Assembly: GCF_024006985.1 (NCBI RefSeq)
Contig: NZ_JAMXIB010000001.1
Span: 124,001 to 188,000 of the forward strand
Reading direction: 5' to 3'
Length of the DNA: 64,000 bases
Source: Robiginitalea marina
GTDB taxonomy: Bacteria > Bacteroidota > Bacteroidia > Flavobacteriales > Flavobacteriaceae
Below are positions 53,260 through 61,031 of this stretch, in pieces; position 1 is the stretch's first letter, and every line of letters starts with the position of its first letter. Below the pieces are notes generated by a model. The model was not told the origin of the DNA and did no database searches. It worked only from the letters and a program-made list of their open reading frames with translations. Position numbers and translations under genes: made by a program.

Positions 53260-53895
53260 TTAACTCCCGATTCGCAATAAGTACTTCAGGGTAAGGGGCC
53301 TTTTGGCCGCCAGCAACCCCAGGATGTGTAAAAAAGCCACGGCCGTCAGGTAAGCGTCGCCCAGGGCCGTATGCCTGTCCTTGCAGGAAAGGTCAAATCG
53401 CCCGGCAAGTTCATCGAGGCTGTAGTGGGCTTTCTTGTTCAGCAGGGGGCTCTTTAGCAGAGTAGCCTTGTATAACAGGTCCGTATCGAGGCAGGGATTG
53501 CCCGGCTCGGGCATCCCATGGCGCGCCAGCCCCCGTCGCAACATCTCCAGGTCGAACCCGATATGGTGGCCCACCAGGATAGCCCCATCGCAAAACCCCA
53601 GGAATTGCTCCAGGGCTTCCCGCTCTGGGAGCCGTCGGTTTGGCCCCTGCTTCAGGATGCCGTGGATGGGTACGGAACGGTGGTCGAAGTGCTCCTGGGC
53701 GATGAACAGTTCCATGGATTCCCTAACCCTGATGCGCCCGCCTTGCAACTTCAGCACCCCGATACTGAGGATACGGTCGTGCAGGGGGTCCAGGCCGGTG
53801 GTTTCGGTGTCGAGGACCACAAACAGGGCTTCGGAAACGTCCTTTCCGGCTACGTCTCCGGCCGGGGAACCCGGGTTTTTCCTGAAAAGCTTCAT
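53260..53895 (-). CDS. DnaQ-like 3'-5' exonuclease
   Basis: 211 residues. DEDDh exonuclease motifs: FVVLDTETTGLD (Asp29, Glu31), ILVGHHIGFDLEML, and the C-terminal CKDRHTALGDAYLTA with the catalytic His. It resembles the polymerase III epsilon exonuclease domain without a polymerase-binding tail. It lies 7 bases after the cNMP/CBS/DUF294 gene; this pair occurs together in many bacteria, but the reason is not known to me. Confidence 0.9.
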   Translation of the reverse strand: MKLFRKNPGSPAGDVAGKDVSEALFVVLDTETTGLDPLHDRILSIGVLKLQGGRIRVRESMELFIAQEHFDHRSVPIHGILKQGPNRRLPEREALEQFLGFCDGAILVGHHIGFDLEMLRRGLARHGMPEPGNPCLDTDLLYKATLLKSPLLNKKAHYSLDELAGRFDLSCKDRHTALGDAYLTAVAFLHILGLLAAKRPLTLKYLLRIGS

Positions 53896-53902
53896 GGCGC
53901 AG

Positions 53903-55822
53903 TTATACCATCAGGGAGGAGACCTTGAACCGGATGGCGATGAGTTCCTGCAGCTCCTTGATGGTTTTAAAGGTTCGTTTGAGTTTCATTTTTTCTTCCT
54001 TGGTAAGGGTGTCCAGGGCAATGAACCGGCCGGAATCGCCATGGAGCAGGCCCTGTTTGGTCCGGAACTTCAGCAAAGCCTTGGTGGCGTAGGAGCAGGA
54101 GAGGAACAACTCCCGGTTGTTGGGTTCCAACTCCGCCAGTTTTTCAAAGCGTTCCGCGGTATTGTTGATATACCGCACCTGGTGCGACAGGATGAGGACG
54201 CGGGCGGCATCGGTTAGCGGCATCAGGGCCCGGTGCTTGAGGTCAAAAAAATCTTTGTGCATGCCGTCCTGTTCCACCAGGAATTGCCTGAAAAACCCTG
54301 TAGGGGAGGGGTTTTGCAGGGCCCCACTGGCCAGGTGGTAATAGAACATCGGGTACTTGCTGACATTGGAAAATATATAATCCGAAAGTTCCCGTACCAG
54401 CTCCTTGCGGCCATAAGTAAAGTTATAATCGAAAAAGATGGAGGAGAGCAAAACCTCCTCCTTTCCAGGGTTATGTACCCATTTGGAGATGGTATTTTTC
54501 CATTCCCCCAGGCTTTTACACCAGTCGGGGTTGGAAGCCATCATATCGGCAGGGCAATAGTCGTACCCTATGGTCTTCAGCCCCTTGTTCACGAGTTTGG
54601 CCAGTTCCAGGAAATAGGTCCGGATATCCTCCAATTGGTCTGCGGGGACTTCTTCAAAAACCAGGGCGTTGTCCTGGTCGGTGTGCAGCAGCTGTTCGCT
54701 CCGCCCCTGGCTTCCCATAGCCAACCATGCAAAGGCCACCGGGGTAGGCCCCTGTTTTTTCAGGCAAAGTTCAATAACCCGTTTAATGCAGGCATCGTTC
54801 AGTTCAGCGATCAGCTTCATGGTAATCGACATGGGGATATTATTTTCAAGGTATCCCCTCAAAAGGTAGGTTACCCGATCCCGTACGGGTTTGAGCCGTT
54901 TGATCTTCCGGGTCCGTTTGATCGCACGCATAAGCACTTCCGGGCTGTTGCCCAGGGCCAGCATCAGGTCGTATTTCGAAATGATGCCTACGGCGGGACT
55001 GTCCGGGGTACCGTCCTCGGTGAGGCAAAGGTGGCCGATCTCGTTTTTCATCATGGCCAACTGCGCCTGGGTAATGGTCATCTTCCTGGGGTAGGTGATC
55101 ACGGGCTGGGTCATGATTTCCGAAGCCGGGGCGGTAATGGGGACCTGCCCGCTGACCACTTTGTTGCGGAGGTCCTTGTCGGTGATAATCCCCACCGGTA
55201 AGCCTGCTGCTTCCACCAACACCGATCCGACATTGTTTTCCGTCATGAGGGCTGCTACCTCCTTCACGGGAAAATCGGGGGTGCAACTGACCAGGTTTTT
55301 GGAGGATTGGATGGGAAGGACTTCGCTAAATGGCGTCACGGAACCCGGGCCGGCGGGAGATCCAGGGATGCCCGGCAGGCGCCCCCCGTATTCCCTGGCA
55401 TAGGGGTTCCGGGTATTGGAGGCGAAGGATTCAATGAGGAAATTCCCAACCTCTTCATACGTTTGTATGTAGGGCCTGAAGGCCTCTATGGGGATGGCAT
55501 AGAGGATACTGTCTTCGCGTGCGCGCGCCTCAAGAAGGTAGTTTTCGCCTGCCATCAGCGGTCTGAGCCCGAAGATGTCGCCTTCATCGCAGATATCGGC
55601 CATATCGCCCGTGGCGGCGTGCCTGAGGTCTACTGCCCCGCGTTGCACCACGTAAAAAAACGTGTGGGCTGCTTCCCCTTCCCGAAAAATATAACTCCCT
55701 TTTTCCCGGTAGAGGATTTCCACACCCTCCGACAGTACGGAAAGGTCTTTGGGCGTCAGCTCATTGAAAGGGGGGTAGCGCCTCAGAAAATCGGCTACGC
55801 GTTCGGATATTCGATTGCTCAT
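53903..55822 (-). CDS. cNMP-binding/CBS/DUF294 putative nucleotidyltransferase
   Basis: 639 residues from the ATG at 55,822 (MSNRISERVADFL); a frame from 55,978 adds 52 unlikely residues. Domains in order: cyclic-nucleotide-binding-like domain (about 10-130), two CBS domains (about 160-290: FPVKEVAALMTENNVGSVLV and MTITQAQLAMMKNEIGHLCL), the DUF294 nucleotidyltransferase core with MGSQGRSEQLLHTDQDNALV, and the DUF294 C-terminal domain. It resembles a GlnD-like nucleotidyltransferase sensing nucleotides, with an unknown target. It is co-transcribed with the exonuclease gene. Confidence 0.92.
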   Translation of the reverse strand: MSNRISERVADFLRRYPPFNELTPKDLSVLSEGVEILYREKGSYIFREGEAAHTFFYVVQRGAVDLRHAATGDMADICDEGDIFGLRPLMAGENYLLEARAREDSILYAIPIEAFRPYIQTYEEVGNFLIESFASNTRNPYAREYGGRLPGIPGSPAGPGSVTPFSEVLPIQSSKNLVSCTPDFPVKEVAALMTENNVGSVLVEAAGLPVGIITDKDLRNKVVSGQVPITAPASEIMTQPVITYPRKMTITQAQLAMMKNEIGHLCLTEDGTPDSPAVGIISKYDLMLALGNSPEVLMRAIKRTRKIKRLKPVRDRVTYLLRGYLENNIPMSITMKLIAELNDACIKRVIELCLKKQGPTPVAFAWLAMGSQGRSEQLLHTDQDNALVFEEVPADQLEDIRTYFLELAKLVNKGLKTIGYDYCPADMMASNPDWCKSLGEWKNTISKWVHNPGKEEVLLSSIFFDYNFTYGRKELVRELSDYIFSNVSKYPMFYYHLASGALQNPSPTGFFRQFLVEQDGMHKDFFDLKHRALMPLTDAARVLILSHQVRYINNTAERFEKLAELEPNNRELFLSCSYATKALLKFRTKQGLLHGDSGRFIALDTLTKEEKMKLKRTFKTIKELQELIAIRFKVSSLMV

Positions 55823-56073
55823 GGGCTCCGGCCTTTCCTGTAAAATTACGTTTTCCGTGGCACTTTGGGAATGATTACGTGGAGGCGCGGTATAGAAGGG
55901 AACGGGGACCCCCCGCCCTCCCACCCAGTTCCAAAATATTCCGTTACCCCGCAACCCGTAATCAGCCCTGGGATACAATCCAAAACCTACATTTCGAATG
56001 GCCTTTATGGAAATGATTCACATCATTGATTTCCGACCTCCACGGAAATAATTTTAAATTAAAATCCCAGGTT

Positions 56074-56562
56074 ATGAAAACGCTTAGTTTCTTATCGCTG
56101 CTGACCCTTGTTTTCGCCATTACCACGACAAATGCCCAAAAAGTGAAAATGTATAAGATTTGGGTCACGACAGTAAACCAGGATCAGTTTAAGGGGACCC
56201 TGCACGCGGCTAATCAGGATGAACTTGTGATCCTGGGCGAGAATTTCACGGAGTTGAAATTTGTTCCTCAGAATATTCAGGGAATAAAAGTCAGGAGACA
56301 AGGGAATGTGGGCAAGGGCGCCTGGGTGGGGGCCGTCAGTGGGGCGGTTATTGGCGCTGTCATTGGATTTTCAAGTACTGAAGATGCCTATATTACGCAG
56401 GGTAGCGGGGCACTTTTTGGGGGACTGATTGGGGGCTCTGTAGGGACTCTCTTCGGTGCAGTAATTAAATCTGGGCGGAAAAAATTCCTGATTAATGGAA
56501 GCAAGGATGCGTATCTGTCGCTTCTTCCCAGATTACAGCAATACGCTCCTCAAAAAGTATGA
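56074..56562 (+). CDS. Exported glycine-zipper protein, tandem copy 1
   Basis: 162 residues from the ATG at 56,074 (MKTLSFLSLLTLVFAITTTNAQ), chosen because it gives a signal peptide cleaved after NAQ. A short beta-rich domain follows (KMYKIWVTTVNQDQFKGTLH), then a glycine-zipper segment, GKGAWVGAVSGAVIGAVIG and LFGGLIGGSVGTLFG. The C-terminus is YLSLLPRLQQYAPQKV. It is clearly paralogous to the next gene. Glycine zippers insert in or associate with membranes; function unknown. Confidence 0.8.
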   Translation: MKTLSFLSLLTLVFAITTTNAQKVKMYKIWVTTVNQDQFKGTLHAANQDELVILGENFTELKFVPQNIQGIKVRRQGNVGKGAWVGAVSGAVIGAVIGFSSTEDAYITQGSGALFGGLIGGSVGTLFGAVIKSGRKKFLINGSKDAYLSLLPRLQQYAPQKV

Positions 56563-56787
56563 ACAGTATAAGTGCAATAGCCCTCTATATTCTTAGGTGT
56601 TATTTCCCTGTTCTCAAATAATATGCAATCCTAAAGCGGCCTTTTTCGCTTTGGCTTCAAATGGGGTTTGACTTTTATTAAGCGAAGGTTCGATCAAAAC
56701 CGACGTTTTCGCCTATCATTGTCTGTGAGAAACAGTTCATTTATCTGGCACCTTGCCCGAAATTGTTATGTTGAAATTACCGCCGTT

Positions 56788-57285
56788 ATGAAAACGCTCC
56801 GTCCCTTGTGCCTGCTACTCTTCATTTTCACCCTCACTGCGGTAGATGCCCAAAGGGTAAGAACCTATAAAGTCTGGGTCACCTTGTTGGATAAAACGAA
56901 TATCCGGGGAACCCTTTATGCTGCCAATCAGGATCTATTTGTGATCCTTGGGGAAGATTTGGCAAAGTTGGGATTTTCTCCCGAGAGCCTTCAGGAAATA
57001 AAAGTCAGGAGACGCGGAAAGGTTGGCAAAGGCGCCTGGATAGGGGCCCTAAGCGGGGCCGTGATTGGGGGAACTGCAGGTTTGGCAGGGGGCGACGTTG
57101 GCTTTATCGACGCAGAGGCGATAGGGGCAGGGTATGCCATCCTTGGGGCTACCATTGGAGTGCTTACCGGAATGGCAATTAGCTCGGGCAAAGAGGTTTA
57201 TATTATCAATGGGGATAGAAATGTATATAAATCCCTTCTTCCCGAATTACAGCAATACGCACCTGAAAAAGTAAGTAAACCTTGA
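56788..57285 (+). CDS. Exported glycine-zipper protein, tandem copy 2
   Basis: 165 residues from the ATG at 56,788 (MKTLRPLCLLLFIFTLTAVDAQ); the upstream frame to 56,668 does not resemble the paralogue. It aligns end to end with copy 1: VRTYKVWVTLLDKTNIRGTL, LQEIKVRRRGKVGKGAWIGA, and SLLPELQQYAPEKV. The zipper is GALSGAVIGGTAGLAGG. The copies are separated by 225 bases with no clear promoter, and they have diverged mainly in the middle. Confidence 0.8.
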   Translation: MKTLRPLCLLLFIFTLTAVDAQRVRTYKVWVTLLDKTNIRGTLYAANQDLFVILGEDLAKLGFSPESLQEIKVRRRGKVGKGAWIGALSGAVIGGTAGLAGGDVGFIDAEAIGAGYAILGATIGVLTGMAISSGKEVYIINGDRNVYKSLLPELQQYAPEKVSKP

Positions 57286-57387
57286 AGCCGGTTTAATTAA
57301 TGAGCCCACCCATTGTTGAGGGCTGATTGGATACTTTGTTAAAGTGGCTTGGCAGATCATACAAGTTAGGAAATATCCCCAACAAAA

Positions 57388-57417
57388 AAGCCATCTGATC
57401 CTTCAATCAAATGGCTT
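57388..57417 (-). terminator. Rho-independent terminator of the tRNA-Met unit
   Basis: Stem AAGCCAT-c-TGAT / ATCA-a-ATGGCTT with one mismatch and a 6-base loop, followed on the minus strand by six T. It starts 9 bases beyond the tRNA 3' end. Confidence 0.85.
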
Positions 57418-57426
57418 CAAATGTAG

Positions 57427-57500
57427 TAGCGAGGGGGGGAATTGAACCCCCGACCTCAGGGTTATGAATCCTGCGCTCTAACCACCTGAGCTACCTCGCC
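57427..57500 (-). tRNA. tRNA-Met (anticodon CAT)
   Basis: 74 bases, full cloverleaf: acceptor GGCGAGG paired with CCTCGCT (one G-U), D-arm with AGCTCAGGTGGTTAGAGC, anticodon loop TTCATAA, and T-arm GGGGG-TTCAATT-CCCCC. The discriminator is A and CCA is not encoded. The anticodon CAT could also be tRNA-Ile2 with lysidine; the stem sequence fits elongator Met in my reading. It stands alone with its own promoter and terminator. Confidence 0.95.
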
Positions 57501-57513
57501 GGATTGCTTTGAA

Positions 57514-57533
57514 CAGGGAGGCGTACCTCCCTG
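57514..57533 (-). other. Leader hairpin just upstream of tRNA-Met
   Basis: A perfect 8-base stem (CAGGGAGG / CCTCCCTG) with a 4-base loop lies 13 bases before the tRNA 5' end in the precursor. It may guide 5' processing. Confidence 0.55.
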
Positions 57534-57565
57534 CAGACAAGGCCCTAAAGCCTGCAAAGCGGGGG

Positions 57566-57596
57566 CAAATATACTCGATTATTTTTGCCCGGTCAA
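57566..57596 (-). promoter_or_regulatory. Flavobacterial-type promoter of tRNA-Met
   Basis: The minus strand shows TTG (57,594-57,596), a 20-base spacer and TATATTTG (57,566-57,573), about 65 bases before the mature tRNA. Confidence 0.75.
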
Positions 57597-57684
57597 AAAT
57601 GACTGCCCAAAAAGTTTTTTTGGATTTATTTTTTTATCATCCATAAATCAATATATTGCCCGGAGACTTAACACTGCTTTTCGA

Positions 57685-58068
57685 ATGGGCGAGAAAACAA
57701 AATTTGAACTTGAGTTTGTCATCCAGTCTTCCCCACAGCTCCTGTTCCAATATCTCTCCACGCCTTCCGGGCTCTCAGAATGGTTCGCCGACAATGTAAA
57801 TTCCAGGGGAGAGCGGTTTACCTTCATCTGGGACGGGTCTGAGGAAGACGCGCGGTTGCTGAAGCGCAAGACGGATGAGTTTGTGCGTTTCTGCTGGGAA
57901 ACCAGTGAGGATGGGTGCTATTTTGAAATGCGGATCTTGGTGGACGAGATTACCAAGGATGTATCCCTGTTTATTACTGACTTTGCAGAAGAAGATGAAG
58001 TGGATGAAGCCAAAATGCTGTGGTCCAACCAGGTATCTGACCTAAAACAAGTGCTGGGGTCGGCCTGA
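57685..58068 (+). CDS. START-like (SRPBCC) domain protein
   Basis: 127 residues. The pattern FELEFVIQSSPQLLFQYLSTPSGLSEWFADNV is that of START-like/AHSA1 proteins conserved in Bacteroidota. The single domain fills the whole protein. The SRPBCC fold binds hydrophobic ligands; no ligand or function is known here. It precedes the aminotransferase IV gene by 53 bases, a gene order common in flavobacteria. Confidence 0.88.
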   Translation: MGEKTKFELEFVIQSSPQLLFQYLSTPSGLSEWFADNVNSRGERFTFIWDGSEEDARLLKRKTDEFVRFCWETSEDGCYFEMRILVDEITKDVSLFITDFAEEDEVDEAKMLWSNQVSDLKQVLGSA

Positions 58069-58088
58069 CCCTTCCGGAAAGAAGTCCG

Positions 58089-58096
58089 TATCTTTG
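58089..58096 (+). promoter_or_regulatory. Candidate -7 element for the aminotransferase gene
   Basis: TATCTTTG matches TAnnTTTG, 25 bases before the ATG at 58,122. No clear -33 TTG. Confidence 0.45.
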
Positions 58097-58121
58097 GCCT
58101 TGCAAGTACAAGGCTTTTTTT

Positions 58122-58970
58122 ATGGTCAATTTCAACGGGGACCTGCTTCCCGCTTCCAGTCATTTTACAAACCACCACAACCGGGGCCTGCGTTATGGTG
58201 ACGCCCTCTTTGAACGCATCAAATCCACCGGGAAATCGCTCCTTTTCCTCGAGTCGCACTATTTCAGGCTGATGGCTTCCATGCGACAACTGAGGATGGA
58301 GATCCCCATGGAATTCACCCTGGAGTTCCTCCAGGAAGAAATCGACAAAACCCTAACGGCTGCCGGCCTTTCCGGGAAGCCTGCAGGGGTCCGCCTGACC
58401 GTCTTCAGACAGGATGGGGTGGGGTATTTGCCTGAATCCCTTGAGGTTTCATACCTGATCGAAGCTACCCCCCTTGCCCAGGCAACCTTTGCCCTGGGGG
58501 CCACCCCCTTTACGGCCGACCTGTTCCGGGATTATTACCTGCAGGCCGACGGGCTGTCGCGGCTCGACCATGCGGGTAAACTGCCCCAGGTACTGGCAAG
58601 CATTTATGCCCGCGATAACGGGTTGGATACCTGTTTGTTGGTCAACCACCGAAAAGAAGTCGCCGGGGGCATTCACGGTAACCTTTTCCTGAGGAAGGGC
58701 AACCAGATCAAGACCCCGCCTCAGGGGAGCGGCTGTGCCGAGGGGGTATTGTGGAAGGTCCTGTTGAAACAGAAATGGGCTGAAAATCCTTATGAAATAA
58801 CCGAGGCGGTGGTTTCCCCGTTTGAACTGCAGCAGGCCGATGAACTCTTCCTGCTGGACTCCCTGACGGGGATACAGCCCATTACCCACTACAGGAAGGC
58901 CGTATATGGAACGGAAGCCTCGGAATATTTTACCCGAGGGCTAAATGAACTGGTGCTTACAGAGGCTTAA
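58122..58970 (+). CDS. Class IV PLP-dependent aminotransferase
   Basis: 282 residues. Fold type IV features: NRGLRYGDALFERIKSTG near the N-terminus, SRLDHAGKLPQVLAS with the probable PLP lysine, and VAGGIHGNLFLRKG. The family includes branched-chain aminotransferases, D-amino acid aminotransferases and aminodeoxychorismate lyase (PabC); the short length fits the last group best, but I cannot choose. It is convergent with the YqgE gene and overlaps it by 4 bases. Confidence 0.88.
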   Translation: MVNFNGDLLPASSHFTNHHNRGLRYGDALFERIKSTGKSLLFLESHYFRLMASMRQLRMEIPMEFTLEFLQEEIDKTLTAAGLSGKPAGVRLTVFRQDGVGYLPESLEVSYLIEATPLAQATFALGATPFTADLFRDYYLQADGLSRLDHAGKLPQVLASIYARDNGLDTCLLVNHRKEVAGGIHGNLFLRKGNQIKTPPQGSGCAEGVLWKVLLKQKWAENPYEITEAVVSPFELQQADELFLLDSLTGIQPITHYRKAVYGTEASEYFTRGLNELVLTEA

Positions 58971-59527
58971 TTCAGGCTGGGGTTTTCCGGGGCGTTGGAC
59001 CAAAGGAGGTACTGGCCGCCCAGTTCCATCATTTTTTCCCTCCAGAAAGCCTGGGTTGATTTGCGGATAATAGCGCTTTCGTATTTGTTGGATACCACAA
59101 TCCAGGACCTGGAGTCGAGTTCCTGATCGAGCTGGAAAGAGGCCCAGCCCGAATAGCCCAGAAAGAAACGGATTTCGTTCTGGCTGATTTTCCCCGTATT
59201 GATAAGGGTAACGGTGATCTCGAAATCGCCCCCCCAGTAGATCCCATCCGATATTTCAATGGAATTCGGGATCAGCTCCGGAACATTATGGATAAAATAG
59301 AGGTTATCCTGTTCCACAGGGCCCCCGTTGAACACCGGAAAAGGGATCCGGATTTCCTCCACCAGGTCGTCCATGCTGTAATTCAGGGGCTTGTTCAGGA
59401 TAAACCCCACGGAGCCTTCCTTGTTGTGTTCGGCCAGCAGTACAACGGATCGATTGAAGGATACGTCCCCGGTGAGCGAAGGCTCTGCGATCAACAATTT
59501 CCCCTTTTTCGGCTTTAAACCTACCAT
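58967..59527 (-). CDS. YqgE/AlgH family protein
   Basis: 186 residues. KKGKLLIAEPSLTGDVSFNRSVVLL and GSVGFILNKPLNYSMDDLVEE are signature strands, followed by FNGGPVEQDNLYFIH and FFLGYSGWASFQLDQEL. A widely conserved protein with no settled function; AlgH was once thought a regulator in Pseudomonas. It is downstream of HU but separated from it by a terminator. Confidence 0.95.
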   Translation of the reverse strand: MVGLKPKKGKLLIAEPSLTGDVSFNRSVVLLAEHNKEGSVGFILNKPLNYSMDDLVEEIRIPFPVFNGGPVEQDNLYFIHNVPELIPNSIEISDGIYWGGDFEITVTLINTGKISQNEIRFFLGYSGWASFQLDQELDSRSWIVVSNKYESAIIRKSTQAFWREKMMELGGQYLLWSNAPENPSLN

Positions 59528-59584
59528 GTCGGAATCGGCTTATCTACTTAAAAATAGGATAATCCCTTCAATTGACAAAATAAA

Positions 59585-59608
59585 AAAAGCACCCCGCAGG
59601 GTGCTTTT
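59585..59608 (-). terminator. Rho-independent terminator of the HU gene
   Basis: Stem AAAAGCACCC / GGGTGCTTTT with a 4-base loop and a T-run on the minus strand, 23 bases after the HU stop. A second small hairpin (ACTGGTT / AACCAGT) lies at 59,611-59,626. Confidence 0.92.
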
Positions 59609-59631
59609 GAACTGGTTAAAACCAGTTTTAA

Positions 59632-59904
59632 TTAGTTCACAGCGTCGCTCAGTTCTGATCCGGCCTTAAACTTCACTACCTTTTTGGAAGGGATTTGGAT
59701 GGTTTTTCCGGTAGAAGGGTTCCTTCCTTCGCGCGCATTCCTTTTGGAAACGGACCAGGAGCCGAATCCTACCAGGGAAACGCGGTTTCCTTTTTTCAGA
59801 GAGCCCTCAACGTTGCCCAGGAAAGATTCAAGGGCCTTTTTTGCAGCAGCTTTGGTAATACCGGCATCGGCAGCCATAGCATCGATCAATTCAGTCTTGT
59901 TCAT
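59632..59904 (-). CDS. HU family DNA-binding protein
   Basis: 90 residues, the standard length. Starts MNKTELIDAMAADAGITKAA and has the family signature GFGSWSVSKRNAREGRNPSTG with the DNA-binding arm IQIPSKKVVKFKAG. It bends and compacts DNA as a dimer. It is monocistronic, with a near-ideal promoter and a terminator, as expected for an abundant protein. Confidence 0.97.
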   Translation of the reverse strand: MNKTELIDAMAADAGITKAAAKKALESFLGNVEGSLKKGNRVSLVGFGSWSVSKRNAREGRNPSTGKTIQIPSKKVVKFKAGSELSDAVN

Positions 59905-59947
59905 AATTTAAAAGAATTAAGAGTTGTTATATATTGCAAAGCGCAAA

Positions 59948-59976
59948 CAAAATTATACGGATTTGCGGGTGACGCA
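59948..59976 (-). promoter_or_regulatory. Flavobacterial-type promoter of the HU gene
   Basis: The minus strand shows TTG (59,974-59,976), exactly 18 intervening bases up to 59,956 (19 if counted from an alternative edge), and TAATTTTG (59,948-59,955). It is 44 bases before the start codon, and the match is among the best in the window. Confidence 0.75.
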
Positions 59977-60080
59977 AGTAAATCCGGGGGAAATCCCCGA
60001 TTTTGTTAATAACTTCGAAGCATTGTTGATAACAGGCCCGGATTCCGGGTGTCCCTTGGAAAGCCTTGTAGGACGGGGGC

Positions 60081-61031
60081 TCACAGAAACCGTGAGGTTA
60101 CCTGCAGTTCCAGTCCGTTAAGGACCTCCCTGGCGGCCATCTTTTTTTTTCCGGGAAGCTGTAATTCCAGGATTTCAAGCCACCCGTTCCCGGTGGCAGC
60201 AAACCACCGGTGCCCCTTAATCCTGATTTGCCCGGGATCTCCCTGTTCAGGGATTTCTGCCTCTGCCGCCTTGAAAAGCTTAACCGGGTTTAGGTCGCCT
60301 CCATGCTCTAAAAATGTCCACGCCCCGGGGTAGGGCGATAACCCCCTGATTTTATTATACAGCTGCCCGGTGGGTTCTGTCCAGGCCACCCGGCAGTTTT
60401 CACGGTCCAGTTTTGGGGCTTGTTTGGACGACTGAAGATGTTTCTGGGCCCTGGTGTCGAGGTTGCCTGCGGCGATCCGCCCTACGGTCTCCACCACAAG
60501 GGCCGCCCCCAGGTGCATCAGGCGGTCGTGGAGTTCCCCGGCGCTCTCCCCGGGGCCGATTGCGGTTTCCCTTTGGAGGATGATATTCCCGGTATCGATC
60601 TTTTCATCGATGAAGAAAGTTGTTACCCCGGTTCGGGTTTCCCCGTTGATAACGGCCCAGTTGATGGGTGCAGCCCCGCGGTAATCGGGCAAAAGGGAGG
60701 CATGCAAGTTAAAGGTCCCGTACTGCGGAAGCGACCATACCTCGCGGGGCAACATCCTGAAGGCCACTACGACCTGCAGGTTAATCCGGTGTTCCTTCAG
60801 CTGTTCCAGGAAATCGGGGTCCCTAAGCCGCTCCGGCTGCAGGACCTCAATCCCATGCTGCAGGGCAAAGACCTTCACCGCTGAAGGCTGTAATTTCCTG
60901 CCCCTGCCGGCGGGCCGGTCCGGGGCGGTAACCACCACGGGAATGGAATACCCCGACTCCAACAGGGCCCTGAGGGAGGCTACGGCAAATTCGGGGGTTC
61001 CCATAAAGGCAATTCTAAGGTCGTTTTTCAT
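60081..61031 (-). CDS. fmt: Methionyl-tRNA formyltransferase
   Basis: 316 residues. RIAFMGTPEFAVASLRALLES at the N-terminus, NLHASLLPDYRGAAPINWAV with the catalytic His, and DTGNIILQRETAIGPGESAG, then the C-terminal OB-like domain with CRVAWTEPTGQLYNKIRGLSPYPGAW. It formylates initiator Met-tRNA. It overlaps the recQ stop by 4 bases, so both are on one message. Confidence 0.97.
   Translation of the reverse strand: MKNDLRIAFMGTPEFAVASLRALLESGYSIPVVVTAPDRPAGRGRKLQPSAVKVFALQHGIEVLQPERLRDPDFLEQLKEHRINLQVVVAFRMLPREVWSLPQYGTFNLHASLLPDYRGAAPINWAVINGETRTGVTTFFIDEKIDTGNIILQRETAIGPGESAGELHDRLMHLGAALVVETVGRIAAGNLDTRAQKHLQSSKQAPKLDRENCRVAWTEPTGQLYNKIRGLSPYPGAWTFLEHGGDLNPVKLFKAAEAEIPEQGDPGQIRIKGHRWFAATGNGWLEILELQLPGKKKMAAREVLNGLELQVTSRFL

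Noticed and set aside
55823-55978. 52-residue N-terminal extension of the cNMP/CBS/DUF294 protein
   Set aside because: The extension is Pro/Gly/Arg-rich and unlike the family; the ATG at 55,822 gives the normal start.
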